The notes beneath the pieces are model-generated. The model worked only from the letters and a program-made list of their open reading frames with translations. It had not been told where the DNA came from and ran no database searches. Positions 44,405 through 52,541 of a stretch of 64,000 bases of DNA are shown one piece after another. The number at the start of each line of letters is the position of its first letter. Positions within the stretch are counted from its first letter, which is position 1. This DNA comes from Sphingomonas sp. NBWT7 (GTDB lineage Bacteria > Pseudomonadota > Alphaproteobacteria > Sphingomonadales > Sphingomonadaceae), in the NCBI RefSeq assembly GCF_014217605.1, contig NZ_CP043639.1:705501-769500 (forward strand), written 5' to 3'. The position numbers and the translations under genes were made by a program.

Positions 44405-45706
44405 ATGGATGCCAGCACCACGTTGTCGCCCGAGGGGCGCGACGCGCGGGCGCTCCGCCGGCGCGGTTGGACACTGGCGCTCCTGACCACGGCCTATTTC
44501 TTCAGCTTCATGGATCGTCAGATCCTCTCGATCCTGCTCGAATCGATCAAGGCCGACCTCAAGCTTTCCGATACGCAGTTGGGGCTGCTGTCCGGTCTCG
44601 TCTTCGCGCTGTTCTATGCGACGCTCGGGCTGCCGATCGCGCGGCTCGCCGATCGATCGAGCCGAAGCAACATCATCGCCATCAGCCTCGCCTTCTGGAG
44701 CGTGATGACCGCGGTGTGCGGACTGGCGCAGAATTTCGTCCAATTGATGTTCGCGCGCATCGGCGTCGGCATCGGCGAGGCGGGGTTCGGCCCGCCGAGC
44801 CAGTCGATCATCGCCGACCTCTATCCGCCCGAGAAGCGTGCGAGTGCGATGGCGATCTACTCGCTTGGCGTGCTGCTGGGCGGCGGATTGGGCATCGTCA
44901 TCGGCGGGTTCGTCGCGCACTCCTACGGCTGGCGCGTCGCGATGATGGTCGTCGGGCTGCCGGGCGTCGCGCTCGCGATCATCATGAAGCTGTTCGTGGT
45001 CGAGCCGCGCCGCGGCCTTTCCGACGGACCGGCGGCGACGCCGATCGCCGATCAGCCGGCGGTAAGCCTGTGGCAGGGGATCGGCGAGATGTGGCGCAAC
45101 CGCGCCGCCTTCCACTTGGTGGCGGCGATCACCGTCACCTCCCTGATCGGCTATGCCGTGACGGGCTGGGGCCCGAGCTACATGCAGCGCTCACTCGGCA
45201 TGTCGATGCTCGACGTGTCGAAATACGTTGCGCTTCCCGCCGCCTTTGTCGCCGGGGGATCGGCGCTGCTCGGCGGGTGGCTGTGTGATCGCGCGGCGAA
45301 GCGCCACGGCATCTTTGCGCAAAGCTACGTCGTCGCGATTATGAAGATCGTCGCATTTCCGTTCGCGCTCGCCTTCTATTTCGTCGACGATCTGTGGCTG
45401 GCCCTCGGTTCGTACTTCGTCGCGGCGATCTTTGCCGGCGCGTATATCGGGCCGACCTACGCGATGATCCAGCACTTGGCACCACTGCGGCTTCGCTCGA
45501 CGTGGGCGGCGCTGACGCTGCTCGCGACGAGCCTGCTCGGTCTCGGTCTCGGGCCGTTCATCGTTGGGCAAGTAAGCGACATCCTGCGGCCGACCTATGG
45601 CGCGGAGTCGCTGCGCTGGGCGATGTTCTCGGTCGCGATGCTGACGCCGCTCGGCATCTTCCACTATTGGCGCGCGGGTGTGCTGATGCGGCGCGCCAAT
45701 GTCTGA
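44405..45706 (+). CDS. MFS transporter of the spinster type
   Basis: The 433-residue protein has about 12 membrane segments. It carries YFFSFMDRQILSILLESIK in the first, typical of spinster/hexuronate-type MFS proteins in sphingomonads, and LPIARLADRSSR (motif A). AGGAGAG precedes the start. These carriers often sit with TonB receptors and degradation genes and are thought to move the substrate across the inner membrane. It is convergent with the TetR gene, with a hairpin between them. Confidence 0.91.
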   Translation: MDASTTLSPEGRDARALRRRGWTLALLTTAYFFSFMDRQILSILLESIKADLKLSDTQLGLLSGLVFALFYATLGLPIARLADRSSRSNIIAISLAFWSVMTAVCGLAQNFVQLMFARIGVGIGEAGFGPPSQSIIADLYPPEKRASAMAIYSLGVLLGGGLGIVIGGFVAHSYGWRVAMMVVGLPGVALAIIMKLFVVEPRRGLSDGPAATPIADQPAVSLWQGIGEMWRNRAAFHLVAAITVTSLIGYAVTGWGPSYMQRSLGMSMLDVSKYVALPAAFVAGGSALLGGWLCDRAAKRHGIFAQSYVVAIMKIVAFPFALAFYFVDDLWLALGSYFVAAIFAGAYIGPTYAMIQHLAPLRLRSTWAALTLLATSLLGLGLGPFIVGQVSDILRPTYGAESLRWAMFSVAMLTPLGIFHYWRAGVLMRRANV

Positions 45707-45717
45707 CGGGTAGATAA

Positions 45718-45741
45718 AGGAGGGCGGTTCGCCGCCCACCT
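45718..45741. terminator. Hairpin between convergent MFS and TetR genes
   Basis: GGGCGG at 45722-45727 pairs with CCGCCC at 45732-45737 around a TTCG loop, extended by AGG and CCT across one mismatch. It could end transcripts from both sides. Confidence 0.6.
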
Positions 45742-45771
45742 ATCGGGCAACGGTAAGGGAACGGCTGAAAG

Positions 45772-47016
45772 CTAGCCGTCGATCACGCGATCGTCGAACA
45801 TGCCGAACGCCAACGTCGAGGCGTAGAGTGCGATCGCGCGCTCGGTCGGCATCGACCAGGCCCATTTGCGCATGTCGAAGGCGGCGTTGAGGAACGCCAT
45901 GACGAGCTGGCTCGCTACCAGTGGATCGACCGCGCGCAACGTGCCCTCGGCGATCCCGTCCGAGATCGTCCCTGCAAAGCGGCGCGCGATGCGGTTGGAG
46001 CGATCGACCATCGTCGCACGCTCGGCCATCGGCAGCCCGCTGAGCGCGGTCGTGCGTAGGAGCGGACCCAGTTCGGAGAATTGCACGCCGAGCAGCGTCG
46101 CGAACATCGCCGACAGCCGTTCCCACTGCGTGCCACCCTGCTCGTCGGCGAGCCGTTGTGCCGCCGAGATCGTATCGAAGCTGCGCCGGTAGCAAGCGAT
46201 GACGAGATCGTCCTTTGCGTCGAGGTGATGGTAGAAGCTGCCCTTGGTGACGTTGAGCGCGCTTGCGATGCGCTGTACCGACGCGCCGCGATAGCCGAGC
46301 TCGTTGATCAGCCGCGTGGCGGCGAGCAGGAAGGCGTCGCGACCCTCGGCGGGATCGCGCGGCAGGTCCACCGGATCGGGCGCCCAGCGCGCGCCCGGGA
46401 TCGCTAGGCCGTGGCGGAACACCTCCATCACGCGCGCCTCGACACGGCCGAGCTGATCGGGTTCGTACCGCGGCAGCCACACGGGCAGCCAGAAGGTGTT
46501 CTCCATCAGCACGTGCGCGCGCGCGCCGTTGAGATCGGTCTGCGCGCGGCCGTGGACCGGGCCCCACAGGCCGCGGGCGCGTCGAAACACCTCGCGCCAG
46601 CTTGCCATCAGCCGCCCGCGAACGGGCTCGTCCATGGCGCGCAGGTCGGACAGGCCGGCGATCTGGCGTTCCTCGCCGCGACGCACGCGTGCCAGCCGCG
46701 CCATGTTGAGCGCGAGATACCGCTCGACGCGGGCCTCTGGCGTCGGCGCTTCCATCGCGGTGTCGAGCATGATGAGGAGGTAATCGAGCGTATGCTCGAA
46801 CGCCGCCGCCGCGAGGTCCTCCTTGCGCTTGAAATAATAGGTGACGCTGGTGGTGTTGAGCCCGACGCGGCGCGCGACGTCGGCGAACGTCATGCCCTTC
46901 GCGCTTTGTTCGTTGATCGCGTCTGCAGCGGCGGCAAGAATGGCTTCGCGCTTCGCTCGGAAGCGGCGCGTGCCGATCTCCTCTCCGTCGCCGCCCGGTT
47001 CCCCCTGAGCCTGCAT
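45772..47016 (-). CDS. Tandem TetR-family regulator with two DNA-binding domains
   Basis: The 414-residue protein (from ATG 47016; a TTG at 47076 is a weaker choice) contains two complete TetR modules. The first helix-turn-helix reads GMTFADVARRVGLNTTSVTYYF (about residues 41-62), and the second reads GASVQRIASALNVTKGSFYHHL in the middle of the chain (near 243-264). Each is followed by its own ligand-binding helices. One chain could thus act as a covalent dimer or bridge two operators. It is divergent from the acyl-CoA dehydrogenase operon starting at 47170, which it probably controls. Confidence 0.92.
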   Translation of the reverse strand: MQAQGEPGGDGEEIGTRRFRAKREAILAAAADAINEQSAKGMTFADVARRVGLNTTSVTYYFKRKEDLAAAAFEHTLDYLLIMLDTAMEAPTPEARVERYLALNMARLARVRRGEERQIAGLSDLRAMDEPVRGRLMASWREVFRRARGLWGPVHGRAQTDLNGARAHVLMENTFWLPVWLPRYEPDQLGRVEARVMEVFRHGLAIPGARWAPDPVDLPRDPAEGRDAFLLAATRLINELGYRGASVQRIASALNVTKGSFYHHLDAKDDLVIACYRRSFDTISAAQRLADEQGGTQWERLSAMFATLLGVQFSELGPLLRTTALSGLPMAERATMVDRSNRIARRFAGTISDGIAEGTLRAVDPLVASQLVMAFLNAAFDMRKWAWSMPTERAIALYASTLAFGMFDDRVIDG

Positions 47017-47169
47017 CAAACAACCGTAGCAGTGATTTTTCGAAGAACCAGTCCCTTTCGCGCTTGCTCGACGCAAAGCGAGTTTCTGGGCGATCGCGCC
47101 TAAATCAGGTGCTTTACCGAAGATGCGGTACGCTTTACAGCCGCGTCAAACAGCGAGCGGAGGGATGCC

Positions 47170-48486
47170 ATGGATTTCACCCTGACCGAACGCGAGACCT
47201 ATTTCCGGGATCGCGTCCGTGCCTTTATCGAGGCGGAAATCGCGCCGCGCCAGGCCGAATATCACGAACAGGCGCATCACGGCGATCGCTGGAAGGTGAT
47301 CCCGGTGATCGAGGAAGTGAAGGAAAAGGCCAAGGCCGCGGGCCTCTGGAATTTCTTCATGCCGCCGCATTCGGGGCAGGAGCATGTCGACGACACGTTC
47401 GAGTTCGAAGGCACGCAGCTCACCAACCTCGAATATGCGCTGTGCGCCGAGGAGATGGGCAAGATCGGCTGGGCGAGCGAGTGCTTCAACTGCTCGGCGC
47501 CCGATACGGGCAACATGGAAGTGCTGCACCGCTACGGCACGCTCGAGCAGAAGGAAAAGTGGCTCCGTCCGCTGATGAATGGCGAGATCCGTTCGGTATT
47601 TTTCATGACCGAGCCAGCGGTCGCCTCGTCCGATGCAACCAATATCGAGACGCGGATCGAGCGTGACGGCGACGAATATGTCATCAACGGCCGCAAGTGG
47701 TGGTCGTCTGGCGTCGGCGACCCGCGCTGCAAGATCGGCATCCTGATGGGCAAGACGAGCTTCGAAGGCTCCCGCCACCAGCAGCAGAGCCAGATCCTGG
47801 TGCCGATGGACACGCCCGGCATCAAGATCGAGCGCATGCTGTCGGTCTACGGCTACGACCACGCGCCGCACGGGCATGGCGAGGTGAGCTTTACCAACGT
47901 CCGCGTGCCGGTGGAGAACGTCCTGCTCGGCGAAGGGCGTGGCTTCGAGATCGCGCAGGGGCGGCTCGGGCCTGGCCGCATCCACCATTGCATGCGCACG
48001 ATCGGCGTCGCCGAGGTCGGCATCGAGAAGATGGCGAAGCGGCTGTTGAGCCGTGTCGCGTTCGGCAAGCGCATCTCGGACCATTCGGTGTGGGAGCAGC
48101 GGATCGCGCAAGGCCGCATCGAGATTGAGATGACGCGCCTGTTGTGCCTCAAGGCGGCGCAGACGATGGATCACGCCGGCAACAAGGCGGCGCTGCAGGA
48201 AATCGCGATGATCAAGGTGTTCGCGCCCAACATGGCGCTGCGCATCCTCGACGACGCGGTACAGGCGCACGGCGGCGGCGGCGTTGCCGAGGATTACGGG
48301 CTCGCGCACGCCTGGGCATCGCAGCGCACGCTTCGCCTCGCCGACGGGCCCGACGAAGTGCACGCACGCACGATCGCGCGCAACGAGTTCGGCAAATACG
48401 GTGACTGGAAAGCCGAGACCGCCAACGATCGCGGCGCGCCGCGCACCGCCGAGGTGTCGAGCGGCGATATCGGCGTCTCGCGCTGA
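47170..48486 (+). CDS. Acyl-CoA dehydrogenase of the ACAD10/ACAD11 type
   Basis: The 438-residue flavoprotein has [17 protein letters not shown], a variant of the substrate motif typical of ACAD10/11 relatives. It also has [19 protein letters not shown] and [16 protein letters not shown] near the C terminus. In animals this domain is fused to a kinase domain; here the kinase is the separate gene at 49692. The known bacterial parallel is LvaC of the Pseudomonas levulinate pathway, which removes a phosphate from 4-phosphoacyl-CoA. It leads an operon of five genes. Confidence 0.92.
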   Translation: MDFTLTERETYFRDRVRAFIEAEIAPRQAEYHEQAHHGDRWKVIPVIEEVKEKAKAAGLWNFFMPPHSGQEHVDDTFEFEGTQLTNLEYALCAEEMGKIGWASECFNCSAPDTGNMEVLHRYGTLEQKEKWLRPLMNGEIRSVFFMTEPAVASSDATNIETRIERDGDEYVINGRKWWSSGVGDPRCKIGILMGKTSFEGSRHQQQSQILVPMDTPGIKIERMLSVYGYDHAPHGHGEVSFTNVRVPVENVLLGEGRGFEIAQGRLGPGRIHHCMRTIGVAEVGIEKMAKRLLSRVAFGKRISDHSVWEQRIAQGRIEIEMTRLLCLKAAQTMDHAGNKAALQEIAMIKVFAPNMALRILDDAVQAHGGGGVAEDYGLAHAWASQRTLRLADGPDEVHARTIARNEFGKYGDWKAETANDRGAPRTAEVSSGDIGVSR

Positions 48487-48527
48487 ATCGGATGGAATAG
48501 GGTCCGTCGGTTCGAACCGTTCGGCGA

Positions 48528-48564
48528 CCTGCTCTTCCCGCCCGGTGGGGCGACGAGGAGCAGG
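48528..48564 (+). other. Stem-loop between the acyl-CoA dehydrogenase and alcohol dehydrogenase genes
   Basis: CCTGCTC at 48528-48534 pairs with GAGCAGG at 48558-48564, with further G-C pairing inside. It sits in the 120-base gap of the operon and has no T tract. Confidence 0.4.
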
Positions 48565-48606
48565 CCGTCGGCGGGTTTGCCCGGACGGCAGCGAAGGGGA
48601 ATGAGG

Positions 48607-49695
48607 GTGAAGGCCGCAGTAATTTTCGAAACCAAGGCGCCGCTTCAGATCGAGGACGTCGTCGTCTCCAAGCCCGGCCCGCACGAGGTGCTGATCCGCA
48701 CCGTCGCATGCGGCGTGTGCCGGTCCGACCTCCACTTTGTCGACGGCGCCTATCCACATCCGCTGCCGGCCATTCCGGGCCACGAGGCGGCCGGGATCGT
48801 CGAGGCGGTGGGCGACGAAGTGCGCACCGTGAAGGTCGGCGATGCGGTCGTCACCTGCCTCAGCGCTTTCTGCGGCCACTGCGAATTTTGCATCACCGGC
48901 CGCATGTTCCTGTGCGTCAGCGCCGAGACGCGCCGCGGGCAGACCGCCGAGCCGCGGCTGCGACTGGCGAACGGCGGCAACGTCAATCAGATGCTCAACC
49001 TGTCGGCCTATGCCGAGCAGATGCTGGTGCACGAGCATGCGTGCGTCGCGATCGACCCGGAAATGCCGCTCGACCGCGCGGCGCTGATCGGCTGCGCGGT
49101 GACGACGGGCGCCGGCGCGATTTTCAACACCACTGACGTGACACCGGGTGAGACAGTGTGCATCGTCGGCTGCGGCGGCATCGGCCTTGCAGCCGTCAAC
49201 GCGGCGAAGATCGCCGGCGCCGGCAAGATCATCGCGCTCGATCCCGTGCCGGAGAAGCGCGCCGTCGCCGAGAAGCTTGGCGCGACGCACACCTTCGATC
49301 CGATGGCGAACAACGTCGTCGAGGAAGTAGTGGAGCTGACCAAGGGCGGCGTGCATCACGCGATCGAGGCGGTCGGGCGCGCCCAATCGGCGCAGACGAC
49401 CGTCGACGTGCTTCGCCGCGGCGGCACCGCGACGATCCTGGGCATGATGCCGCTCGATCAGAAAGTCGGCCTCTCCGCGATGGAATTGCTGTCGGGCAAG
49501 AAGGTGCAGGGCGGCATCATGGGATCGAACCGCTTCCCGGTCGACATTCCGCGCCTGGTCGACTTCTACATGCGCGGGCTGCTCGATCTCGACACGATCA
49601 TCGCCGAGCGCCTGCCGCTCTCGCGGATCAACGACGCGTTCGGCGAACTGCGCAAGGGTGATGCGACGCGCAGCGTGATCGTGTTCGATCAATGA
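48607..49695 (+). CDS. Zinc-dependent alcohol dehydrogenase (class III-like MDR family)
   Basis: GTG 48607 gives VKAAVIFETKAPLQIED and good spacing from AAGGGG; ATG 48601 is the alternative. The 362-residue protein has catalytic zinc ligands in CGVCRSDLH and GHEAAG. Structural zinc cysteines follow in CGHCEFCITGRMFLC, and an NAD site in VGCGGIGLAAVNAAK. It oxidises an alcohol or reduces an aldehyde. Its stop overlaps the start of the kinase gene (ATGA), so the two are coupled. In the proposed pathway it might interconvert a 4-hydroxy and 4-oxo, or a terminal hydroxyl, group. Confidence 0.92.
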   Translation: MKAAVIFETKAPLQIEDVVVSKPGPHEVLIRTVACGVCRSDLHFVDGAYPHPLPAIPGHEAAGIVEAVGDEVRTVKVGDAVVTCLSAFCGHCEFCITGRMFLCVSAETRRGQTAEPRLRLANGGNVNQMLNLSAYAEQMLVHEHACVAIDPEMPLDRAALIGCAVTTGAGAIFNTTDVTPGETVCIVGCGGIGLAAVNAAKIAGAGKIIALDPVPEKRAVAEKLGATHTFDPMANNVVEEVVELTKGGVHHAIEAVGRAQSAQTTVDVLRRGGTATILGMMPLDQKVGLSAMELLSGKKVQGGIMGSNRFPVDIPRLVDFYMRGLLDLDTIIAERLPLSRINDAFGELRKGDATRSVIVFDQ

Positions 49696-50762
49696 CGACG
49701 GCGATGGCGCAGGACACCAGCCTGCAGACGGAGGTTAGCGAGCGCGATCGGCTGGACACCGATCGCCTGTCAGCCTGGATGGCGGATCAAGTACCCGACT
49801 TCGCCGGTCCGCTGAGCTACGCGAAGTTTGCCGGCGGGCAGTCCAACCCGACGTACAAGCTGATGACGCCGGGTCGCAATTATGTGCTTCGGCGCAAGCC
49901 GATGGGCGAATTGCTGCCATCGGCGCATCAGGTCGATCGCGAATATCGCGTGATGGCGGCGCTCCATCCCACCGGCTTCCCGGTGCCGCGGCAGTACGGC
50001 CTGTGCGAGGACGATAGCGTCATCGGTTCGGCCTTCTACGTGATGGAGATGGTCGAGGGGCGTACGATCTGGGACGGATCGTTCCCCGGGATGGATGCCG
50101 ACACCCGGCGCGCGCACTACCATGCGATGATCGACACGCTGGCGGCGCTGCACAACGTTGACCTGAAGGAAACGGGGCTCGAGGATTTCGGGCGGCCGGG
50201 CAATTACTTCGAGCGGCAGGTCAGCCGCTGGACGAAACAGTATCGCGGTGCCGAGACCGAGCATATGCCGGCGATGGAGCGGCTGATCGAGTGGCTGCCG
50301 CGGACGATCCCCGAGCAGACGCGCAGCACGATCGTGCATGGCGACTATCGCTGCGACAACATGAAGTTCGCGCCAGGATTGGAGCCGCGCGTCGCGGCGG
50401 TACTCGATTGGGAATTGTGCACCACGGGCGATCCGCTGGCGGACCTCAGTTACTTCCTGATCAGCTGGGTGACGCAGCCCGAGGGGCGTTCGGGCGTGAT
50501 GGGGCTGACCGGGCCTGAGACGGGCATCCCGACGGTCGACGAAGTCGTCGCGCGCTACTGCGAGAAGACCGGGCGCGACGGCGTTCCCGATCTCGACTGG
50601 CTGCTGGCGTTCAACCTGTTCCGGCTGGCGTCGATCGTCCAAGGGATCCGCAAACGCTTCCTGATCGGTACGGCTTCCAGCGCGAGCGCCGAGGCAACCA
50701 GCGCGCGGGTGCCGATGCTTGCCGACGCAGCGTGGGACTTCGCGGTCAAGGCAGGCGCCTGA
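49692..50762 (+). CDS. APH-fold phosphotransferase of the ACAD10/11 kinase type
   Basis: The 356-residue protein is a small-molecule kinase: SYAKFAGGQSNPTYKL (nucleotide loop), YVLRRKP (ATP-binding lysine), HGDYRCDNM (catalytic loop with Asp and Asn) and LDWELCTTGDPLADL (metal-binding aspartate). This subfamily matches the kinase half of human ACAD10/11 and LvaA of Pseudomonas, which phosphorylate 4-hydroxyacyl-CoAs. It is not expected to be an antibiotic-resistance gene. It overlaps the upstream dehydrogenase gene by four bases. Confidence 0.92.
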   Translation: MTTAMAQDTSLQTEVSERDRLDTDRLSAWMADQVPDFAGPLSYAKFAGGQSNPTYKLMTPGRNYVLRRKPMGELLPSAHQVDREYRVMAALHPTGFPVPRQYGLCEDDSVIGSAFYVMEMVEGRTIWDGSFPGMDADTRRAHYHAMIDTLAALHNVDLKETGLEDFGRPGNYFERQVSRWTKQYRGAETEHMPAMERLIEWLPRTIPEQTRSTIVHGDYRCDNMKFAPGLEPRVAAVLDWELCTTGDPLADLSYFLISWVTQPEGRSGVMGLTGPETGIPTVDEVVARYCEKTGRDGVPDLDWLLAFNLFRLASIVQGIRKRFLIGTASSASAEATSARVPMLADAAWDFAVKAGA

Positions 50763-50847
50763 GCGGCAGCGACGGGAAGGGCGCAGCCTCTCACGGCAGC
50801 CCGTTCCCGCGTCGCCATTCACTACAATCAGCTAGGGAACAGGGTTG

Positions 50848-51612
50848 ATGAGCCTATTCGATCTGACGAGCAAAGTCGTCGTCATCACCGGATCGTCGCG
50901 CGGGATCGGCAAGGCCAGCGCGATCGCCTGTGCCGAGCAGGGCGCGAAGGTGGTGATTTCGAGCCGCAAGCAGGACGCGTCGCAGGCGGTGGCGGACGAG
51001 ATCAACGCGCGCTTCGGCGATGGTACCGCGATCGCGGTCGCCGCGAACATCTCGGACAAGGCGGCGCTGCAGAATCTCGTCGACGAGAGCCGGCGCGCGT
51101 TCGGGCGGATCGACTGCCTCGTCTGCAACGCCGCGTCCAACCCCTATTACGGGCCGCAGGAGGGGATCGCGGACGAGCAGTTCCGCAAGATCCTCGACAA
51201 CAACATCCTGTCGAACCACTGGCTGATCACGATGGTCGCACCCGAGATGAAGGAGCGGGGAGAGGGATCGATCGTGATCGTCTCCTCGATCGGGGGCTTG
51301 CGCGGATCGACGGTGATCGGCGCCTATTGCATCAGCAAGGCAGCCGATATGCAGCTCGCGCGCAACCTCGCGCACGAATATGGCAAGCACGGCATCCGGG
51401 TGAACTGCATTGCGCCGGGCCTGATCAAGACCGATTTCGCCAAGGCGCTGTGGGAGGACGAAGCGGCGGTGGCCGAGCGCAACCGCACCACGCCGCTGCG
51501 GCGCATCGGCGAGCCCGACGAGATCGCGGGCGCGGTCGTCTATCTCGCGTCCAAGGCGAGCGGGTTCCTGACCGGGCAGACGCTCGTCATTGATGGCGGG
51601 GTGACGATCTAG
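50848..51612 (+). CDS. SDR family oxidoreductase
   Basis: ATG 50848 gives 254 residues (MSLFDLTSKVVVITGSSRGIGKA). Catalytic residues are in SSIGG and YCISK, and the end reads GFLTGQTLVIDGGVTI. The sequence resembles DHRS4-like and 3-hydroxyacyl-CoA SDRs. It is the fourth gene of the operon and may oxidise the 3-hydroxyacyl-CoA made by the kinase and dehydrogenase pair. Confidence 0.92.
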   Translation: MSLFDLTSKVVVITGSSRGIGKASAIACAEQGAKVVISSRKQDASQAVADEINARFGDGTAIAVAANISDKAALQNLVDESRRAFGRIDCLVCNAASNPYYGPQEGIADEQFRKILDNNILSNHWLITMVAPEMKERGEGSIVIVSSIGGLRGSTVIGAYCISKAADMQLARNLAHEYGKHGIRVNCIAPGLIKTDFAKALWEDEAAVAERNRTTPLRRIGEPDEIAGAVVYLASKASGFLTGQTLVIDGGVTI

Positions 51613-51666
51613 CATCGTGCTGGCGCTGTTGGCGCGGGACGGAGGATCGGCGAAATGGAGGGTTGA

Positions 51667-52479
51667 ATGGCAAGGTTCGAAGGTAAGTCGATCATCGTCA
51701 CCGGCGCAGGGTCAGGCATCGGCCGTGCCGCCGCGACGCTGTTCGCCGCCGAGGGCGGGCAGGTGATCGTCGCCGACAAGAAGGGCGCTGACGCGACCGC
51801 GGAAGCGATCCGGGCGAGCGGCGGGGCGGCGCATGCGATCGAGATGGACGCCGGCAGCGAGGAGGATGTCGTACGCACCGTTGCGGCGGCGTGCGAGAAG
51901 TTCGGCGGGCTCGACGTGATGTTCGCCAACGCCGGGATCTCGGGCGGCATGGCCAACATCTTCGATACCGATGCCGCGCTGATCACCGAGGTGCTTCGCG
52001 TCAACGTGATCGGGCCGTTCCTGGCAATCAAGCACGCTGCGCCGCGGATTGCGGAGCGCGCGGCCCGAAATGCAGGGGGGGGCGCGATCATCCTCACCGC
52101 CAGCGTCGCCGGGATTCGCTCCGGCGCGGGATCACCGGCCTATTCGGCGTCCAAGGCAGGCGTCATCAACCTCGCGCAGGTGTCCGCGCAGCAATTGTCG
52201 GGATCGAACGTGCGCGTCAACGCGATCTGCCCGGGGCTGACCGAAACCGGCATGACCAAGTCGGTGTTCGACTATGCGCGTGATGCGGGGAAGATGGATC
52301 GGGTCGGCCGGCTCAACCCGCTGCGTCGCGGCGCGCAGCCCGAGGAACTGGCGCGCGTCGCGCTGTTCCTCGCGTCGGATGAGGCGAGCTATGTCAACGG
52401 GCAGGCGATCGCCGTCGACGGCGGGCTATCCTCCAGCCATCCGGTGACGCGGCAGGAGTACGGTCGCACCACCGCCTGA
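51667..52479 (+). CDS. SDR family oxidoreductase
   Basis: The 270-residue protein has [18 protein letters not shown], a serine in TASVAGI, and YSASK, then [15 protein letters not shown] at the end. It is distinct in sequence from the preceding SDR and lies 54 bases downstream, closing the operon just before a palindromic terminator. A second oxidation step in the same pathway is likely. Confidence 0.92.
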   Translation: MARFEGKSIIVTGAGSGIGRAAATLFAAEGGQVIVADKKGADATAEAIRASGGAAHAIEMDAGSEEDVVRTVAAACEKFGGLDVMFANAGISGGMANIFDTDAALITEVLRVNVIGPFLAIKHAAPRIAERAARNAGGGAIILTASVAGIRSGAGSPAYSASKAGVINLAQVSAQQLSGSNVRVNAICPGLTETGMTKSVFDYARDAGKMDRVGRLNPLRRGAQPEELARVALFLASDEASYVNGQAIAVDGGLSSSHPVTRQEYGRTTA

Positions 52480-52482
52480 CCG

Positions 52483-52519
52483 CAACACGGGGCGGGTGAT
52501 CGATCACCCGCCCCGGTTG
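52483..52519. terminator. Near-perfect palindrome ending the kinase-dehydrogenase operon
   Basis: GGGGCGGGTGAT at 52489-52500 pairs with ATCACCCGCCCC at 52503-52514 with only CG between. The arms extend outward with CAAC and GTTG across a small bulge. It lies between convergent genes and could stop both; there is no T tract. Confidence 0.7.
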
Positions 52520-52541
52520 CCGCACGATGTTAAAGGCGCCG

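Noticed and set aside
48505..48525. GGTTCGAACC resembling a tRNA T-arm
   Set aside because: No acceptor, D-arm or anticodon arm can be built on either strand, and the upstream side is coding sequence.
47146..49692. Very long open frame (848 codons) on the minus strand opposite the ACAD10/11-type and alcohol dehydrogenase genes
   Set aside because: It spans two well-supported genes and a gap, is rich in Arg, His and Asp without any known domain, and arises from the high GC at third codon positions of the real genes.
49692..50762. Aminoglycoside resistance gene
   Set aside because: The APH fold is present, but the sequence and context match the ACAD10/11 and LvaA kinase group, not antibiotic kinases.
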